Positions 6,811-14,923 of a stretch of DNA of 17,278 nucleotides are shown one piece after another. The DNA comes from Desulfobacterales bacterium (GTDB taxonomy: Bacteria; Desulfobacterota; Desulfobacteria; Desulfobacterales; UBA2174_A). The notes below the pieces were generated by a model that saw only the letters and a list, made by a program, of their open reading frames with translations, had not been told where the DNA came from and did not search any database. Position numbers and translations under genes: made by a program. Each line of letters begins with the position of its first letter. Within the stretch, counting starts at the first letter, position 1. The stretch covers positions 1-17,278 of the forward strand of contig JALOPD010000052.1 in the NCBI GenBank assembly GCA_025454075.1, given 5' to 3'.

Positions 6811-8130
6811 ATGAAGGTTGGAATCAGAAGCGAAGACAAAAGCCAGTGGGAGCGCCGGGTGCCGCTGGTGCCCGGCGATGTGAAAGCGCTGCGGGAGGCC
6901 GGCATCGATGCCGTGGTGCAGACCAGTTCCCACCGGGCCTTTGGGGACGATGAATTCGCCCGGGCCGGCGTGCCGGTCCAGCCGGACCTGGGCGATTGCA
7001 AAATCATCGTCGGCATCAAGGAGATCCCGCCGCCCAAGCTGGAGGCCGGCAAGGTCTATCTCTTTTTCCCCCACGTCATCAAGGGCCAGCCGGGCAACAT
7101 GCCCATGCTGCGCCGCCTGATGGAGCTCAACGCCACCCTGGTGGACTACGAGCGCATCGTGGATGAGAAAAACCGCCGCCTGATCTTCTTCGGCCGCCAC
7201 GCCGGCCTGGCCGGCATGGTCAACACGCTCTGGTCTCTGGGGAAACGGCTGGACGCCGAAGGGGTCCCGTCCGCCTTCAGCCGTTTGAAGCAGGCCCGGA
7301 GCTATGCCGAGCTTTCCGGTGCACAGGAGGACTTGAAACGGATCGCCGCGCGCATCTCCGCCGAGGGGGTCCCCCAGGCGATTCACCCCCTGGTGGTGGG
7401 GTTCACCGGCTACGGCAACGTGTCCCGGGGCGCCCAGGAGATCCTGGACCTCCTGCCGGTGCAGGCGATTTCACCGGCCGAGCTCGAGAACGTCGCTCAC
7501 GACCGCACCCGGGATGCCCGGGTGGTGTACAAGGTCGTCTTCCGGGAGGAGGACCTGGTCGAACCGCTGGAGGCCGGCAACGCCTTCGATCTGGACGATT
7601 ACTTCCGGCGGGGGAAGGCCGCGTATCGCAGCGTTTTCGACCGTTACGTGGACGATCTCAGCGTTCTGGTCAACTGCATCTACTGGGACGAGCGCTACCC
7701 GCGGCTGCTCACCCTCGACCGGTGCCGCCGCCTGTGGGCGCCCGGCCGAAGCCCCAAGCTCAGGGTCATCGGCGACATCAGCTGCGACGTGAACGGCTCG
7801 GTGGAATGCACCGTCAAGCCCACCGAGCCGGGAAACCCGGTGTACGTCTACGAGCCCGCGACCGGGAAGGCAACAGACGGCTTCGCGGGCGACGGGCCGG
7901 TCGTCATGGCCGTGGAGATCCTGCCGTCGGAGATCCCCCGGGAATCCTCCGTCGATTTCAGCCGCGTTCTGAAGCGGTTCGTGCCGCACCTGGCGACGGC
8001 GGACTTGTCCAGGCGCTTTGCCGAGCTTGACCTGCCGCCGGAGCTCAAGCGGGCGGTGATTGTCTACAAGGGGGAGCTGACGCCGGAGTACGCTTATTTG
8101 GAGTCGCCCCTGTCAAGCCGTCGGTTTTGA
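6811..8130 (+). CDS. Lysine-ketoglutarate reductase (LOR)-like protein, AlaDH/PNT N-terminal fold
   Basis: This 439-residue protein matches the N-terminal LOR half of AASS, which condenses lysine with 2-oxoglutarate (or the reverse) to form saccharopine. Evidence: WERRVPLVPGDV near the N-terminus; the AlaDH/PNT-type K70 (GIKEIPPPKL) and H88 (FFPHVIKGQPGNMP); LVDYE; FFGRHAGLAG at about 126-135; and the dinucleotide region GFTGYGNVSRGAQEIL at about 196-211. The late block GDISCDVNGSVECTVK is also diagnostic of LOR rather than alanine dehydrogenase. It is longer than yeast LYS1, in line with the AASS LOR domain. ATG 6811 has an SD (AAAGGAAA, 6800-6807). The gap to the PrpD-like gene is 63 bases. 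Its last 37 bases overlap the 3' end of the opposing kinase gene. Confidence 0.88.
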   Translation: MKVGIRSEDKSQWERRVPLVPGDVKALREAGIDAVVQTSSHRAFGDDEFARAGVPVQPDLGDCKIIVGIKEIPPPKLEAGKVYLFFPHVIKGQPGNMPMLRRLMELNATLVDYERIVDEKNRRLIFFGRHAGLAGMVNTLWSLGKRLDAEGVPSAFSRLKQARSYAELSGAQEDLKRIAARISAEGVPQAIHPLVVGFTGYGNVSRGAQEILDLLPVQAISPAELENVAHDRTRDARVVYKVVFREEDLVEPLEAGNAFDLDDYFRRGKAAYRSVFDRYVDDLSVLVNCIYWDERYPRLLTLDRCRRLWAPGRSPKLRVIGDISCDVNGSVECTVKPTEPGNPVYVYEPATGKATDGFAGDGPVVMAVEILPSEIPRESSVDFSRVLKRFVPHLATADLSRRFAELDLPPELKRAVIVYKGELTPEYAYLESPLSSRRF

Positions 8131-11100
8131 TCGAACACCCGGCGAATGACCTCCGCCGCCTCGTTTTTCAGAAACGGCTTCATGAGGAGCACCCGGATCC
8201 CGAGCTCCCGCGCGCGCTCCTCGGTGAGCAGTTCATTGTAGCCCGTGCAGATGATGACGGGCAGGTCCGGACGGAGGAGCATCATTTCCAGGGCCATGCG
8301 GTCTCCGGTCATGAGCGGCATGGTCATGTCCGTGATGACCAGATCGAAAGCGGACGGATCGGAACGGAACAGGTCCAGGGCGGCGACAGCGCTCCCGCAG
8401 GTGGCCACCGCATAGCCCAGGCTGCCCAGCATCTGTTTCCCCAGAAACTGGATCGACGGCTCGTCGTCCACGAACAGGATGCGCTCGCGGCCGCCGGGCA
8501 CCGCCTCTTCGGCTGCGGCTTCAGCCGCCGCCGCGGCGGCCTCGACCATCGGGAAGTAAACATCGAACGTGGCCCCTTCGCCGGGGCGGCTGGAAACCTG
8601 TATGGCGCCCCGGTGGTTTTGAACGATCCCGTGCACCACCGCGAGCCCCAGCCCCGTGCCCTTGCCTTTATCCTTCGTGGAAAAGTAAGGGTCGAAGATG
8701 CGATGGATGATGCCCGGGTCGATGCCGGGGCCGCTGTCGCGGACGCGCAGCCTCAAGCAGGGCCCCTGCGGGAGCGCGTTGAGAGCCGGCGGCGGCGAGG
8801 ACGCGATCCGGGTTTCCGAGAGGCCCACCTCCAAGACGCCTCCCTGAGACTGCATGGCGTGAAAGGCATTGGTGCACAGGTTCATCACCACTTGGTGGAT
8901 CTGGGTGGGGTCTCCGAGCACGAGCCCCTCGCCGGCGAGATCCTGGCGCACCTGGATGGTGGAGGGCAGCGAGGCCCGCAGCAGCCTTAAGGCCTCCTTG
9001 ACGATCGGCTGAACTTGGATCGGCCCGAACTCGGTTTCCGTCTGGCGGCTGAAGGTGAGGATCCGGCGCACCAGGTCCCGCGCCCGGAAGGAGGCTTTCA
9101 GCACCTCGGCGAGGTTGGCCGTGGCTTCGCCGTTGCCCTGCGCCCCGATCTTGGCAAGCTCCGCAAAGCCGATGATGGCTGCGAGGATGTTGTTGAAGTC
9201 ATGGGCGATGCCGCCCGCCAGGGTGCCGATGGACTCCATCTTCTGGGCCTGGCGCAGGCGGTCTTCCAGGCGCAACCGCTGCTGCTCGGCCTGCTTGTCC
9301 GCGCTGATGTCGAGCGCGGTGAAGGTAACGCCATTGGACCAATCGGAAGGATCCAGGGGGGTCGAGCTCAGCAGGATATCGATGATTCCCCCGTCTTTGC
9401 GCTGCCAGCGGGTTTCGACCGTTCCCGTGCCTCTGGCTTTGATCTGAATGTATTTTTCCCGGCCGACAAAGTCGAATTCATCATCGGTGGGGTAGAGCAG
9501 GCGAGCGCTTTGACCCTCGAGCTCTTCGGCGGCATAGCCCAGCATCCGGCATATGCGGTCGTTCACCTGCGTGATCTGCCGGTTGCGGACAACGCCGATC
9601 CCGATCGGTGCCACCCTGAAGATGCTTCGAAGAGAAGCTTCGCTTTCCCGAAGCGCGTCCGCCATGCGCTGGTGTTCGGCGAACAGCCGGGCATTGGCGA
9701 TGGCGCCGCTGATCTGCGACGCAATGTCCTCCGCGAGCGCGACGTCCCCTGGAGAATAGTTTCCGGCCGTGTAGCTCGACAGGACCAGCGTGCCGATGAC
9801 GTTGTCCCGGCTGATCAGGGGAACGAGCAGGAACGAGCGGAACCCGGCTTTCCACATGGGCAGAATCGTCGGAAACGAGCTTGCCAGCTCATCTTCGGTG
9901 TTCGGCGCGAACGCGACCCCCTTTTTTGAATGCACAATCTTTTCGGAAATAGTCCCCGCCAGCGGGTATTCCGTTTCGAGCCCGCGTTCGGGGACCATCG
10001 GTCCGGAGGTGTACAGTATCTGAACCGATGCCTTTTCCGGAACGATGCGGGTAATGGTGATCCGGTCGAAGGAGATGATCTTGCGGACCTCATCGGAAAA
10101 TCGCTCGTAAACATCCTCGATGGTCAGCGTGGAGCCGAGGATGCGCCCGATTTCGGCCATGACCGCCTTCTCCCGGGCCAGGCGCTGGGCGCCGAGTTCG
10201 CTCGCCCGCAGGGAGGCTTCCGCCCGGAGGCGCTCGTCCAGAAGCTGGGCGTGGGCGATGGCGCCGCTGATCTGGGCGGCCACGCTCTCCGCGAGCGCGA
10301 TCTCGTTGGGTCCGTAGCGGCCGGGGGTGCGGGACATGAGCACCAGCGCCCCGAAGGCCCGCCCCTCGGACACCAGTGGGGCGAACAGTGAGGAGCGATA
10401 CCCGGCGAGATAGGCCGGCTGATGCCCGGGGTGTTGCCGCGCGAGCGCTTCAAGCGACTCCGGCTGGACCAGCAGGCTGGCGCGCGAGCGGATGACCTCT
10501 GCGGTGGCCGTGCCCGCCAATGGCATCTCGTCGCCGGGGTCGCGCCCCGGCACCGGCCCGCCGGTCGCGTAGCGGATGACGAGCCGGCCGGCCGTCGGGT
10601 CCTCGATGTTGATCGAGATGCGGTCGAAAGGCAGCACCTGCGTTACGGCCGCGGCGAAGCGCTCGTAGACCTCGCCGATGTTCAGGTTGGAGCTGATGAT
10701 GCGCCCGATTTCGGCCATGACCGCCTCTTCGGCCGCCAGCCGTTTGGCCGCCTGTTCGCTGCGGTGAAGCGCTTCTTCCGCCTGCTTGCGGTCGATGGCC
10801 GCCGCCAGGACATTGGCGACGGATTTCAGGAAGTTGATGTCGTTTTCGGTAAAACGGCGTCGGCGTTTCGAGCTGGCGTTCAAGACCCCGAAGGCTTGCC
10901 CGCGGCCTTCGATGACGACGCTCATGCCGCTGACGATGCCGTGCTGGCGCATGAGATAGTTGGGCGTAAAGCGGCTTTCGGTATGGATGTCCGGCATCAC
11001 CACCGGTTCCCGGCGTTGAAGGGTGTAGCCGGCTTGGGAGCCATTGCCCGCTTCGATGACGGCCTGTCCGATCAACTTCTCGATCCCCGGGAGGGTGGCG

Positions 11101-11378
11101 CGCATGACCAGTTTTTCTTCCCGGGGCAGGAGTTCGAGCACTTCGCAATACTCCACCTGCAGGATCCGCCCGACGGCTTGGACCCCATCATTGAAAAGCT
11201 TGCGAAGGCCTTCTCCCGCCAGGGCGCGCTGCCCCATTCGGGCCACGGCTTCCTGCTGCAGGGCCCTTGCCCGCAGGCGGTGGCGGGAAAAGAAATAGTA
11301 GCAAATCAGCGCCAGCAGGAGCGTGCCTCCCAGTGCCGCCGCCGGCGCCGGGACCAGCCAGTGAGTTTGATCGAACAT
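8094..11378 (-). CDS. Membrane-anchored hybrid sensor histidine kinase (3 GAF, PAS, HisKA, HATPase, REC)
   Basis: This 1094-residue protein is a phosphorelay sensor. One N-terminal TM helix (about 8-30) ends in basic SRHRLRAR. Three GAF-like domains follow (about 45-205, 215-385, 400-565). The second and third are a recent-looking duplication: both begin VMAEIGRI, share VYERF, and end ISGAIA. A PAS domain (about 575-690) precedes HisKA with phospho-acceptor H726 in GGIAHDFNN. HATPase has the N-box QVVMNLCTNAFHAM near 832 and GKGTGLGLAVVHG near 903. The C-terminal receiver (about 966-1085) has acidic DDE near 970, phospho-acceptor D1017 (ITDMTMP) and a conserved KP. There is no DNA-binding output domain, so signalling must pass to a protein outside the window. 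ATG 11378 has no SD but lies 6 bases after a -10 box. Sensed signal unknown. Confidence 0.94.
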   Translation of the reverse strand: MFDQTHWLVPAPAAALGGTLLLALICYYFFSRHRLRARALQQEAVARMGQRALAGEGLRKLFNDGVQAVGRILQVEYCEVLELLPREEKLVMRATLPGIEKLIGQAVIEAGNGSQAGYTLQRREPVVMPDIHTESRFTPNYLMRQHGIVSGMSVVIEGRGQAFGVLNASSKRRRRFTENDINFLKSVANVLAAAIDRKQAEEALHRSEQAAKRLAAEEAVMAEIGRIISSNLNIGEVYERFAAAVTQVLPFDRISINIEDPTAGRLVIRYATGGPVPGRDPGDEMPLAGTATAEVIRSRASLLVQPESLEALARQHPGHQPAYLAGYRSSLFAPLVSEGRAFGALVLMSRTPGRYGPNEIALAESVAAQISGAIAHAQLLDERLRAEASLRASELGAQRLAREKAVMAEIGRILGSTLTIEDVYERFSDEVRKIISFDRITITRIVPEKASVQILYTSGPMVPERGLETEYPLAGTISEKIVHSKKGVAFAPNTEDELASSFPTILPMWKAGFRSFLLVPLISRDNVIGTLVLSSYTAGNYSPGDVALAEDIASQISGAIANARLFAEHQRMADALRESEASLRSIFRVAPIGIGVVRNRQITQVNDRICRMLGYAAEELEGQSARLLYPTDDEFDFVGREKYIQIKARGTGTVETRWQRKDGGIIDILLSSTPLDPSDWSNGVTFTALDISADKQAEQQRLRLEDRLRQAQKMESIGTLAGGIAHDFNNILAAIIGFAELAKIGAQGNGEATANLAEVLKASFRARDLVRRILTFSRQTETEFGPIQVQPIVKEALRLLRASLPSTIQVRQDLAGEGLVLGDPTQIHQVVMNLCTNAFHAMQSQGGVLEVGLSETRIASSPPPALNALPQGPCLRLRVRDSGPGIDPGIIHRIFDPYFSTKDKGKGTGLGLAVVHGIVQNHRGAIQVSSRPGEGATFDVYFPMVEAAAAAAEAAAEEAVPGGRERILFVDDEPSIQFLGKQMLGSLGYAVATCGSAVAALDLFRSDPSAFDLVITDMTMPLMTGDRMALEMMLLRPDLPVIICTGYNELLTEERARELGIRVLLMKPFLKNEAAEVIRRVFDQNRRLDRGDSK

Positions 11379-11384
11379 TTTGAT

Positions 11385-11413
11385 ATTCTACACGAGGACG
11401 GTCAGGGGGGCAA
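11385..11413 (-). promoter_or_regulatory. Candidate sigma70 promoter giving a leaderless kinase mRNA
   Basis: On the - strand, TTGCCC (11413-11408) and TAGAAT (11390-11385) are separated by 17 bases. They match the sigma70 consensus at 4/6 and 5/6 positions. Only ATCAAA separates the -10 from the kinase ATG, so the predicted transcription start is at or next to the A of the ATG. Confidence 0.45.
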
Positions 11414-11504
11414 ATGCAAAGAGCGGGCGTGCGCAGGCAGAAAACGGTTGCACCCTCGCCGCCGGAGCCGCTGCAAAGAATCGAGGACCCCGATCGCAGG
11501 GGCG

Positions 11505-11526
11505 GCTCCCGCGCGGCCGCGGGAGC
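11505..11526 (-). terminator. GC-rich hairpin downstream of livF
   Basis: A perfect 9-bp inverted repeat (GCTCCCGCG / CGCGGGAGC) with a 4-nt loop sits 10 bases beyond the livF stop. There is no U-tract on either strand, so it is not a textbook intrinsic terminator. It may be a 3'-end protecting structure or pause site at the end of the liv operon. It also lies upstream of the kinase promoter. Confidence 0.45.
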
Positions 11527-11535
11527 GGCGGCCGG

Positions 11536-12246
11536 CTACAGGCCGAGGTACGCCCGGCGGATGTCGGCATCCTGCAGGAGGCCGGCGGATCCGCCGGAGC
11601 GGGTTATGCGGCCGCTTTCGAGGATGTAGGCCCGCTGGGAGAAGTGCAGCGCCTGCTCGACGTTTTGCTCGACGAGCAGGATGGTGATGTCGGATCCCAG
11701 GGCGGAGAGGGTGCGGTAGATGGTCTTGGTGATCATGGGGGCGAGCCCGAGGGAGAGTTCGTCCACCAGCAGGAGCCTGGGCCGGCTCATCAGCGCTCGG
11801 CCGATGGCGAGCATCTGCTGCTCGCCGCCGGAGAGGGTGCCGGCCGGCTGGTCCCGGCGCTGGCCGAGGATGGGAAAGAGCTGGACGACGCGCTCCAGCG
11901 TTTCCTTCAACCGGCCGCGGGCGCTCTTGGGGAAGGCGCCCATTTCGAGGTTTTCCCTCACGGACATGTCCCGGTAAACGCGGCGCCCCTCCGGCACCAG
12001 GGCGATGCCGAGCCCCGTCACTTCGTGCGGGCGCCTGCCGACCAGCGATTGCCCGTCATAGCGGATATCGCCGCGGGCCGGGGTGAGGCCGGCGGTCAGC
12101 GCCGCCAGAAAAGAAGATTTTCCGGCGCCGTTGCTTCCCAATATGGCCACGCGCTCCCCCGGCGCGACCGAGAGGGAAATGTCCCACAGGACCTGGGTCT
12201 CGCCGCGAAAAAGATCCATGTGCGCCACGTCCAGCAGCTCCGCCAT
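11536..12246 (-). CDS. livF: Branched-chain amino acid-type ABC transporter ATP-binding protein LivF
   Basis: This is the second ATPase of the HAAT (Liv) importer, 236 residues, full length for LivF. Walker A is GSNGAGKSS (37-45), the signature is LSGGEQQ (138-144), and Walker B is LLLVDE (158-163). The LivF-type ending ITILLVEQNVEQAL...RAYILESG and AYLGL is present. The residue after the Walker B glutamate is Leu (DELSLGLAP), where Pro is usual (DEPSLGLAP). The ATG lies two bases after the livG stop, so it is tightly coupled. It is the last gene of livKHMGF. The transported ligand is set by LivK and is unknown. Confidence 0.95.
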   Translation of the reverse strand: MAELLDVAHMDLFRGETQVLWDISLSVAPGERVAILGSNGAGKSSFLAALTAGLTPARGDIRYDGQSLVGRRPHEVTGLGIALVPEGRRVYRDMSVRENLEMGAFPKSARGRLKETLERVVQLFPILGQRRDQPAGTLSGGEQQMLAIGRALMSRPRLLLVDELSLGLAPMITKTIYRTLSALGSDITILLVEQNVEQALHFSQRAYILESGRITRSGGSAGLLQDADIRRAYLGL

Positions 12247-12248
12247 CG

Positions 12249-12968
12249 TCAGTCTCCCAAATAGGCCTGAATGACCCGGGGGTCGTTGACCACTTCGCTC
12301 GGGGTTCCCGCCATCAGGACCCGGCCCTGGTCCAGCACGATCACCCGTTCAGCCGCCTGCATGATCGCGCCCATGACGTGTTCGATCCACAGGACGGTCA
12401 GGCCCAGCCGGTCGCGGAGGCTGCGGATGAAATCGACCGCCTGGCTGATTTCCTGGGTGTTGAGCCCGCCCAGCACCTCGTCGAGCATCAGCAGCCTGGG
12501 CTCCGTGGCCAGCGCCCGCGCCATTTCGAGGCGCTTTTTCTGAACCACGTTCAACTGGCGGGCCTCGGACCCCGTCATTTCGGCCAGCCCGACGAAGCTC
12601 AATTTTTCCCGGGCGAAGCTTTCGATGAAGGCCCGCGGCTTTTGGGGGTGCCGGTTGACGGCGGCCACCATGACGTTCTCCAGGCAGGTCATGGCCGCAA
12701 ACGGCCGGGTGACCTGAAACGTCCGGGCCATGCCCAACCGGCAGACGGCGTCGGCCGGCAAGCCGGTGATGTCGGCTTCGTCGAAGACGATCCTGCCGGA
12801 CGTCGGTTTGAAGGCCCCGGCGACCGCGTTGAACAGGGTGGTCTTCCCGGCGCCGTTGGGTCCGATCAGGCCCACGATCGTTCCACTCTCAACGGCAAAA
12901 TCCACCTGGCTGAGCGCCAGCACGCCGCCGAAGGACTTGCTCACGTTGTGACCTTCCAATAGCGCCAT
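12249..12968 (-). CDS. livG: Branched-chain amino acid-type ABC transporter ATP-binding protein LivG
   Basis: This is the first ATPase of the Liv importer, 239 residues from ATG 12968. The N-terminus MALLEGHNVSKSFGG aligns with LivG proteins. An in-frame TTG at 12983 is an alternative, adding five residues. Walker A is GPNGAGKTT (36-44), the LivG-type loop is MARTFQVTRPFAAMT (80-94), and Walker B is LLMLDE (159-164). The H-loop is WIEHVMGAI. The C-terminus ends AYLGD. The ABC signature is degenerate: LNVVQ (139-143) replaces LSGGQ, yet the flanking KKRLEMARALA is normal and the frame is intact. A related LivG subfamily may have similarly relaxed signatures. The paired LivF site keeps an intact LSGGE. 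Confidence 0.93.
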   Translation of the reverse strand: MALLEGHNVSKSFGGVLALSQVDFAVESGTIVGLIGPNGAGKTTLFNAVAGAFKPTSGRIVFDEADITGLPADAVCRLGMARTFQVTRPFAAMTCLENVMVAAVNRHPQKPRAFIESFAREKLSFVGLAEMTGSEARQLNVVQKKRLEMARALATEPRLLMLDEVLGGLNTQEISQAVDFIRSLRDRLGLTVLWIEHVMGAIMQAAERVIVLDQGRVLMAGTPSEVVNDPRVIQAYLGD

Positions 12969-13068
12969 GGTCTTGATTCCCAAATCCGTAGAATGGGTTG
13001 CCGCATCCCGGGTTGCGCACGCGCCGAAAAAGGGTCGGCGTTTTCAAGGCAGCACGCTGCGGCGCAAC

Positions 13069-13995
13069 CTATTGTTGCTTAGCGGGTCTGAACCTTCGCC
13101 AAAGACCGAGCAGGCCGTTCGGCGCAAACCGGGCCACGACGAGCGCAATCACCCCGAACACCAGCACGTGGTACTCGCCGTAGTCGCGGATTTTCTCGGC
13201 CAGGATGTTCAGCGCAAACGCGCCGACGACCGGGCCGATGAAGGACCCCATGCCGCCGATCACGGTCATGGCCAGCACGTAGAACTGCAGGTCGAGCGAA
13301 GGGATTTCGGGGGTGATCAGCAGCAGGTAGTGCCCGTAGAGCCCCCCGGCGAACCCTGCCATGGCGCTCGCTACGGTGAAGGCCAGCACCCGCACGTGCA
13401 GCACCCGGACGCCGACGGACCGGGCGGCCGTCTCATCGTTCTGCACGGCCCGGAAGTTCAATCCCAGGTTGGAGTGGATCATCCCGTAGAGGATCGCCAG
13501 AATCAGGACCGCCGCCGACAGCATGATGTAGTAATAGGCGAGTTTGGAGTACTCGTCCATCAACCCCGGGACCTGCAGGCCCATGGTCCCCCGGGTGACG
13601 GCATATTCGTTGACGATGATGATGTGCAGGATCTGCGAAAAGGCGAGGGTCGTGAGCGACAGGTAGATGCCGCCCATCTTGAGGCACAGGGTGCCGAGGC
13701 CCAGGCCCAGCAGGGAGGCCAAAACCGTTCCGGCGGCCACCCCGACCCAGGGGTTGACGCCGGCCTTGGCCGCCAGGATGCCCGAGGTGTAGGCGCCGAT
13801 GCCGGCCATGGCCGCATGGCCGAAGGAGACCTGCCCGGTGTAGCCCGCCAGCAGGTTCCAGCTCGAGGCCATCATCACGTAAAACAGGCTCGTGATAAGA
13901 ACATGCTGCGGGTAGATGCCCACCCCCAGCGGCAGCGCGCACATGCCCGCTAGAATCAGCGCGGAAGCCAGTACCAGTTTTTTACCCGTCATCAT
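13069..13995 (-). CDS. livM: Branched-chain amino acid-type ABC transporter permease LivM
   Basis: This is an inner-membrane subunit of the Liv importer, 308 residues. Family blocks: IYPQHVLITSLFYVMMASSWNLLAGYTGQVSFGHAAMAGIGAY near the N-terminus; GIYLSLTTLAF; the coupling region GLNFRAVQNDETAARSVGV; and FIGPVVGAFALN near the end. Many hydrophobic spans run throughout. The start is at two adjacent ATGs (13995, 13992). AAGGTG, about six bases upstream, serves as SD. The gap to livG is 100 bases, larger than the other liv gaps except livK-livH, and shows no convincing gene or promoter. Confidence 0.95.
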   Translation of the reverse strand: MMTGKKLVLASALILAGMCALPLGVGIYPQHVLITSLFYVMMASSWNLLAGYTGQVSFGHAAMAGIGAYTSGILAAKAGVNPWVGVAAGTVLASLLGLGLGTLCLKMGGIYLSLTTLAFSQILHIIIVNEYAVTRGTMGLQVPGLMDEYSKLAYYYIMLSAAVLILAILYGMIHSNLGLNFRAVQNDETAARSVGVRVLHVRVLAFTVASAMAGFAGGLYGHYLLLITPEIPSLDLQFYVLAMTVIGGMGSFIGPVVGAFALNILAEKIRDYGEYHVLVFGVIALVVARFAPNGLLGLWRRFRPAKQQ

Positions 13996-14017
13996 GCAAC
14001 ACCTTTTTCAGCGACTC

Positions 14018-14033
14018 GGGTCAAGGGGTCGGG
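14018..14033 (+). repeat. Single 16-bp repeat copy between livM and livH
   Basis: GGGTCAAGGGGTCGGG differs by few bases from the units at 2245-2276 and lies in the 59-base livH-livM gap. The following GGGGCCCGGGGCC adds a GC-rich palindromic core. This is the same repeat family in a second, unrelated operon about 12 kb away. Confidence 0.65.
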
Positions 14034-14054
14034 GCCCGGGGCCTGAGCGGCTGC

Positions 14055-14912
14055 CTAAACCTTGGCTCGCCCGAAAAGACCGGCGGGCCGGACCAGCAGC
14101 ACCAGGATCAGGATGACAAAGCCGAAGACGTTCTTGTACCCCGACGAGATGAAGGCCGCGCCCAGGTTCTCGACCAGTCCCAGCGTGAGCCCTCCGACGA
14201 CGCAGCCCCACAGGGACCCCATGCCGCCCAGGACCACCACGACAAAGGCGGTGAGCGCGACGGGCACCCCTGCACCGGGCGTTACGGGGAACACCGGGGC
14301 CAGGATCACGCCCGCGGCGGCCGCCAGGGCGCAGCCCAGGCCGAAGCTCAGCATGTTCAGCCGGGTGGTGTTGACCCCGTTCAACTCCGCCATTTCGCGG
14401 TCCTGGCTGGCGGCGCGGATGATGCGGCCGAACCAGGTCTTCTTGATGACGACGAAAATGACGGCGATGACGGCCGCGCCGGCGGCCAGGGCGGCCAGGC
14501 GCTGGTTGCCGTAGAGAAAAAGCCCGAAGACGTCGGTCGCCCCGCTCACCCACAGGGGCGGCTTGTTGGGGTAGGGGCCGAAAATCAGCAGGTAGGCGTT
14601 CTGCAGAACGATGGAGAGGATGAACGTCAGGATGAGCGAATACATGTCGTTGCCGTAGGTGGGTCGGATGAGCAGGTACTCGATCAGAAGCCCCAGCACG
14701 AACACCAGGCCGACGGCCATGACCATGGCCAGCACGAAATTCACCCCCAGGGCGGAGGCAAACAGGTAGCTGAAATAGCCGGCCAGGATGTAAAGCTCCC
14801 CGTGGGCGAAGTTGACCACGTTCATGATCCCGACCACCAGGGAAACGCCCAGGGCGGCCAGGGCATAGATGACCCCCATCACCAGCCCGTTCATGATCGA
14901 AATGGCGAACAC
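14055..14912 (-). CDS. livH: Branched-chain amino acid-type ABC transporter permease LivH
   Basis: This is the second inner-membrane subunit of the Liv importer, 285 residues. The start chosen is GTG 14912, not the longer upstream frame, because an SD (AAGGAG) lies about 6 bases upstream and the protein then begins in the usual way (VFAISIMNGLVMGVIYALAALG). ATG 14894 is a shorter alternative. Family motifs: GIMNVVNFAHGELYILAGYF; the LIRPTYGND region; the coupling segment FGRIIRAASQDREMAELNGVNT; and VVVVLGGMGSLWGCVVGG. It ends LVLLVRPAGLFGRAKV. The SD directly adjoins a strong hairpin (14924-14955), suggesting translational or mRNA-level control of the membrane part relative to livK. Confidence 0.94.
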   Translation of the reverse strand: MFAISIMNGLVMGVIYALAALGVSLVVGIMNVVNFAHGELYILAGYFSYLFASALGVNFVLAMVMAVGLVFVLGLLIEYLLIRPTYGNDMYSLILTFILSIVLQNAYLLIFGPYPNKPPLWVSGATDVFGLFLYGNQRLAALAAGAAVIAVIFVVIKKTWFGRIIRAASQDREMAELNGVNTTRLNMLSFGLGCALAAAAGVILAPVFPVTPGAGVPVALTAFVVVVLGGMGSLWGCVVGGLTLGLVENLGAAFISSGYKNVFGFVILILVLLVRPAGLFGRAKV

Positions 14913-14923
14913 GCTGCACTCCT

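Noticed and set aside
8127..11378. Several + strand open frames under the kinase gene
   Set aside because: They are shadows of a kinase with intact GAF, PAS, HisKA, HATPase and REC motifs on the - strand.
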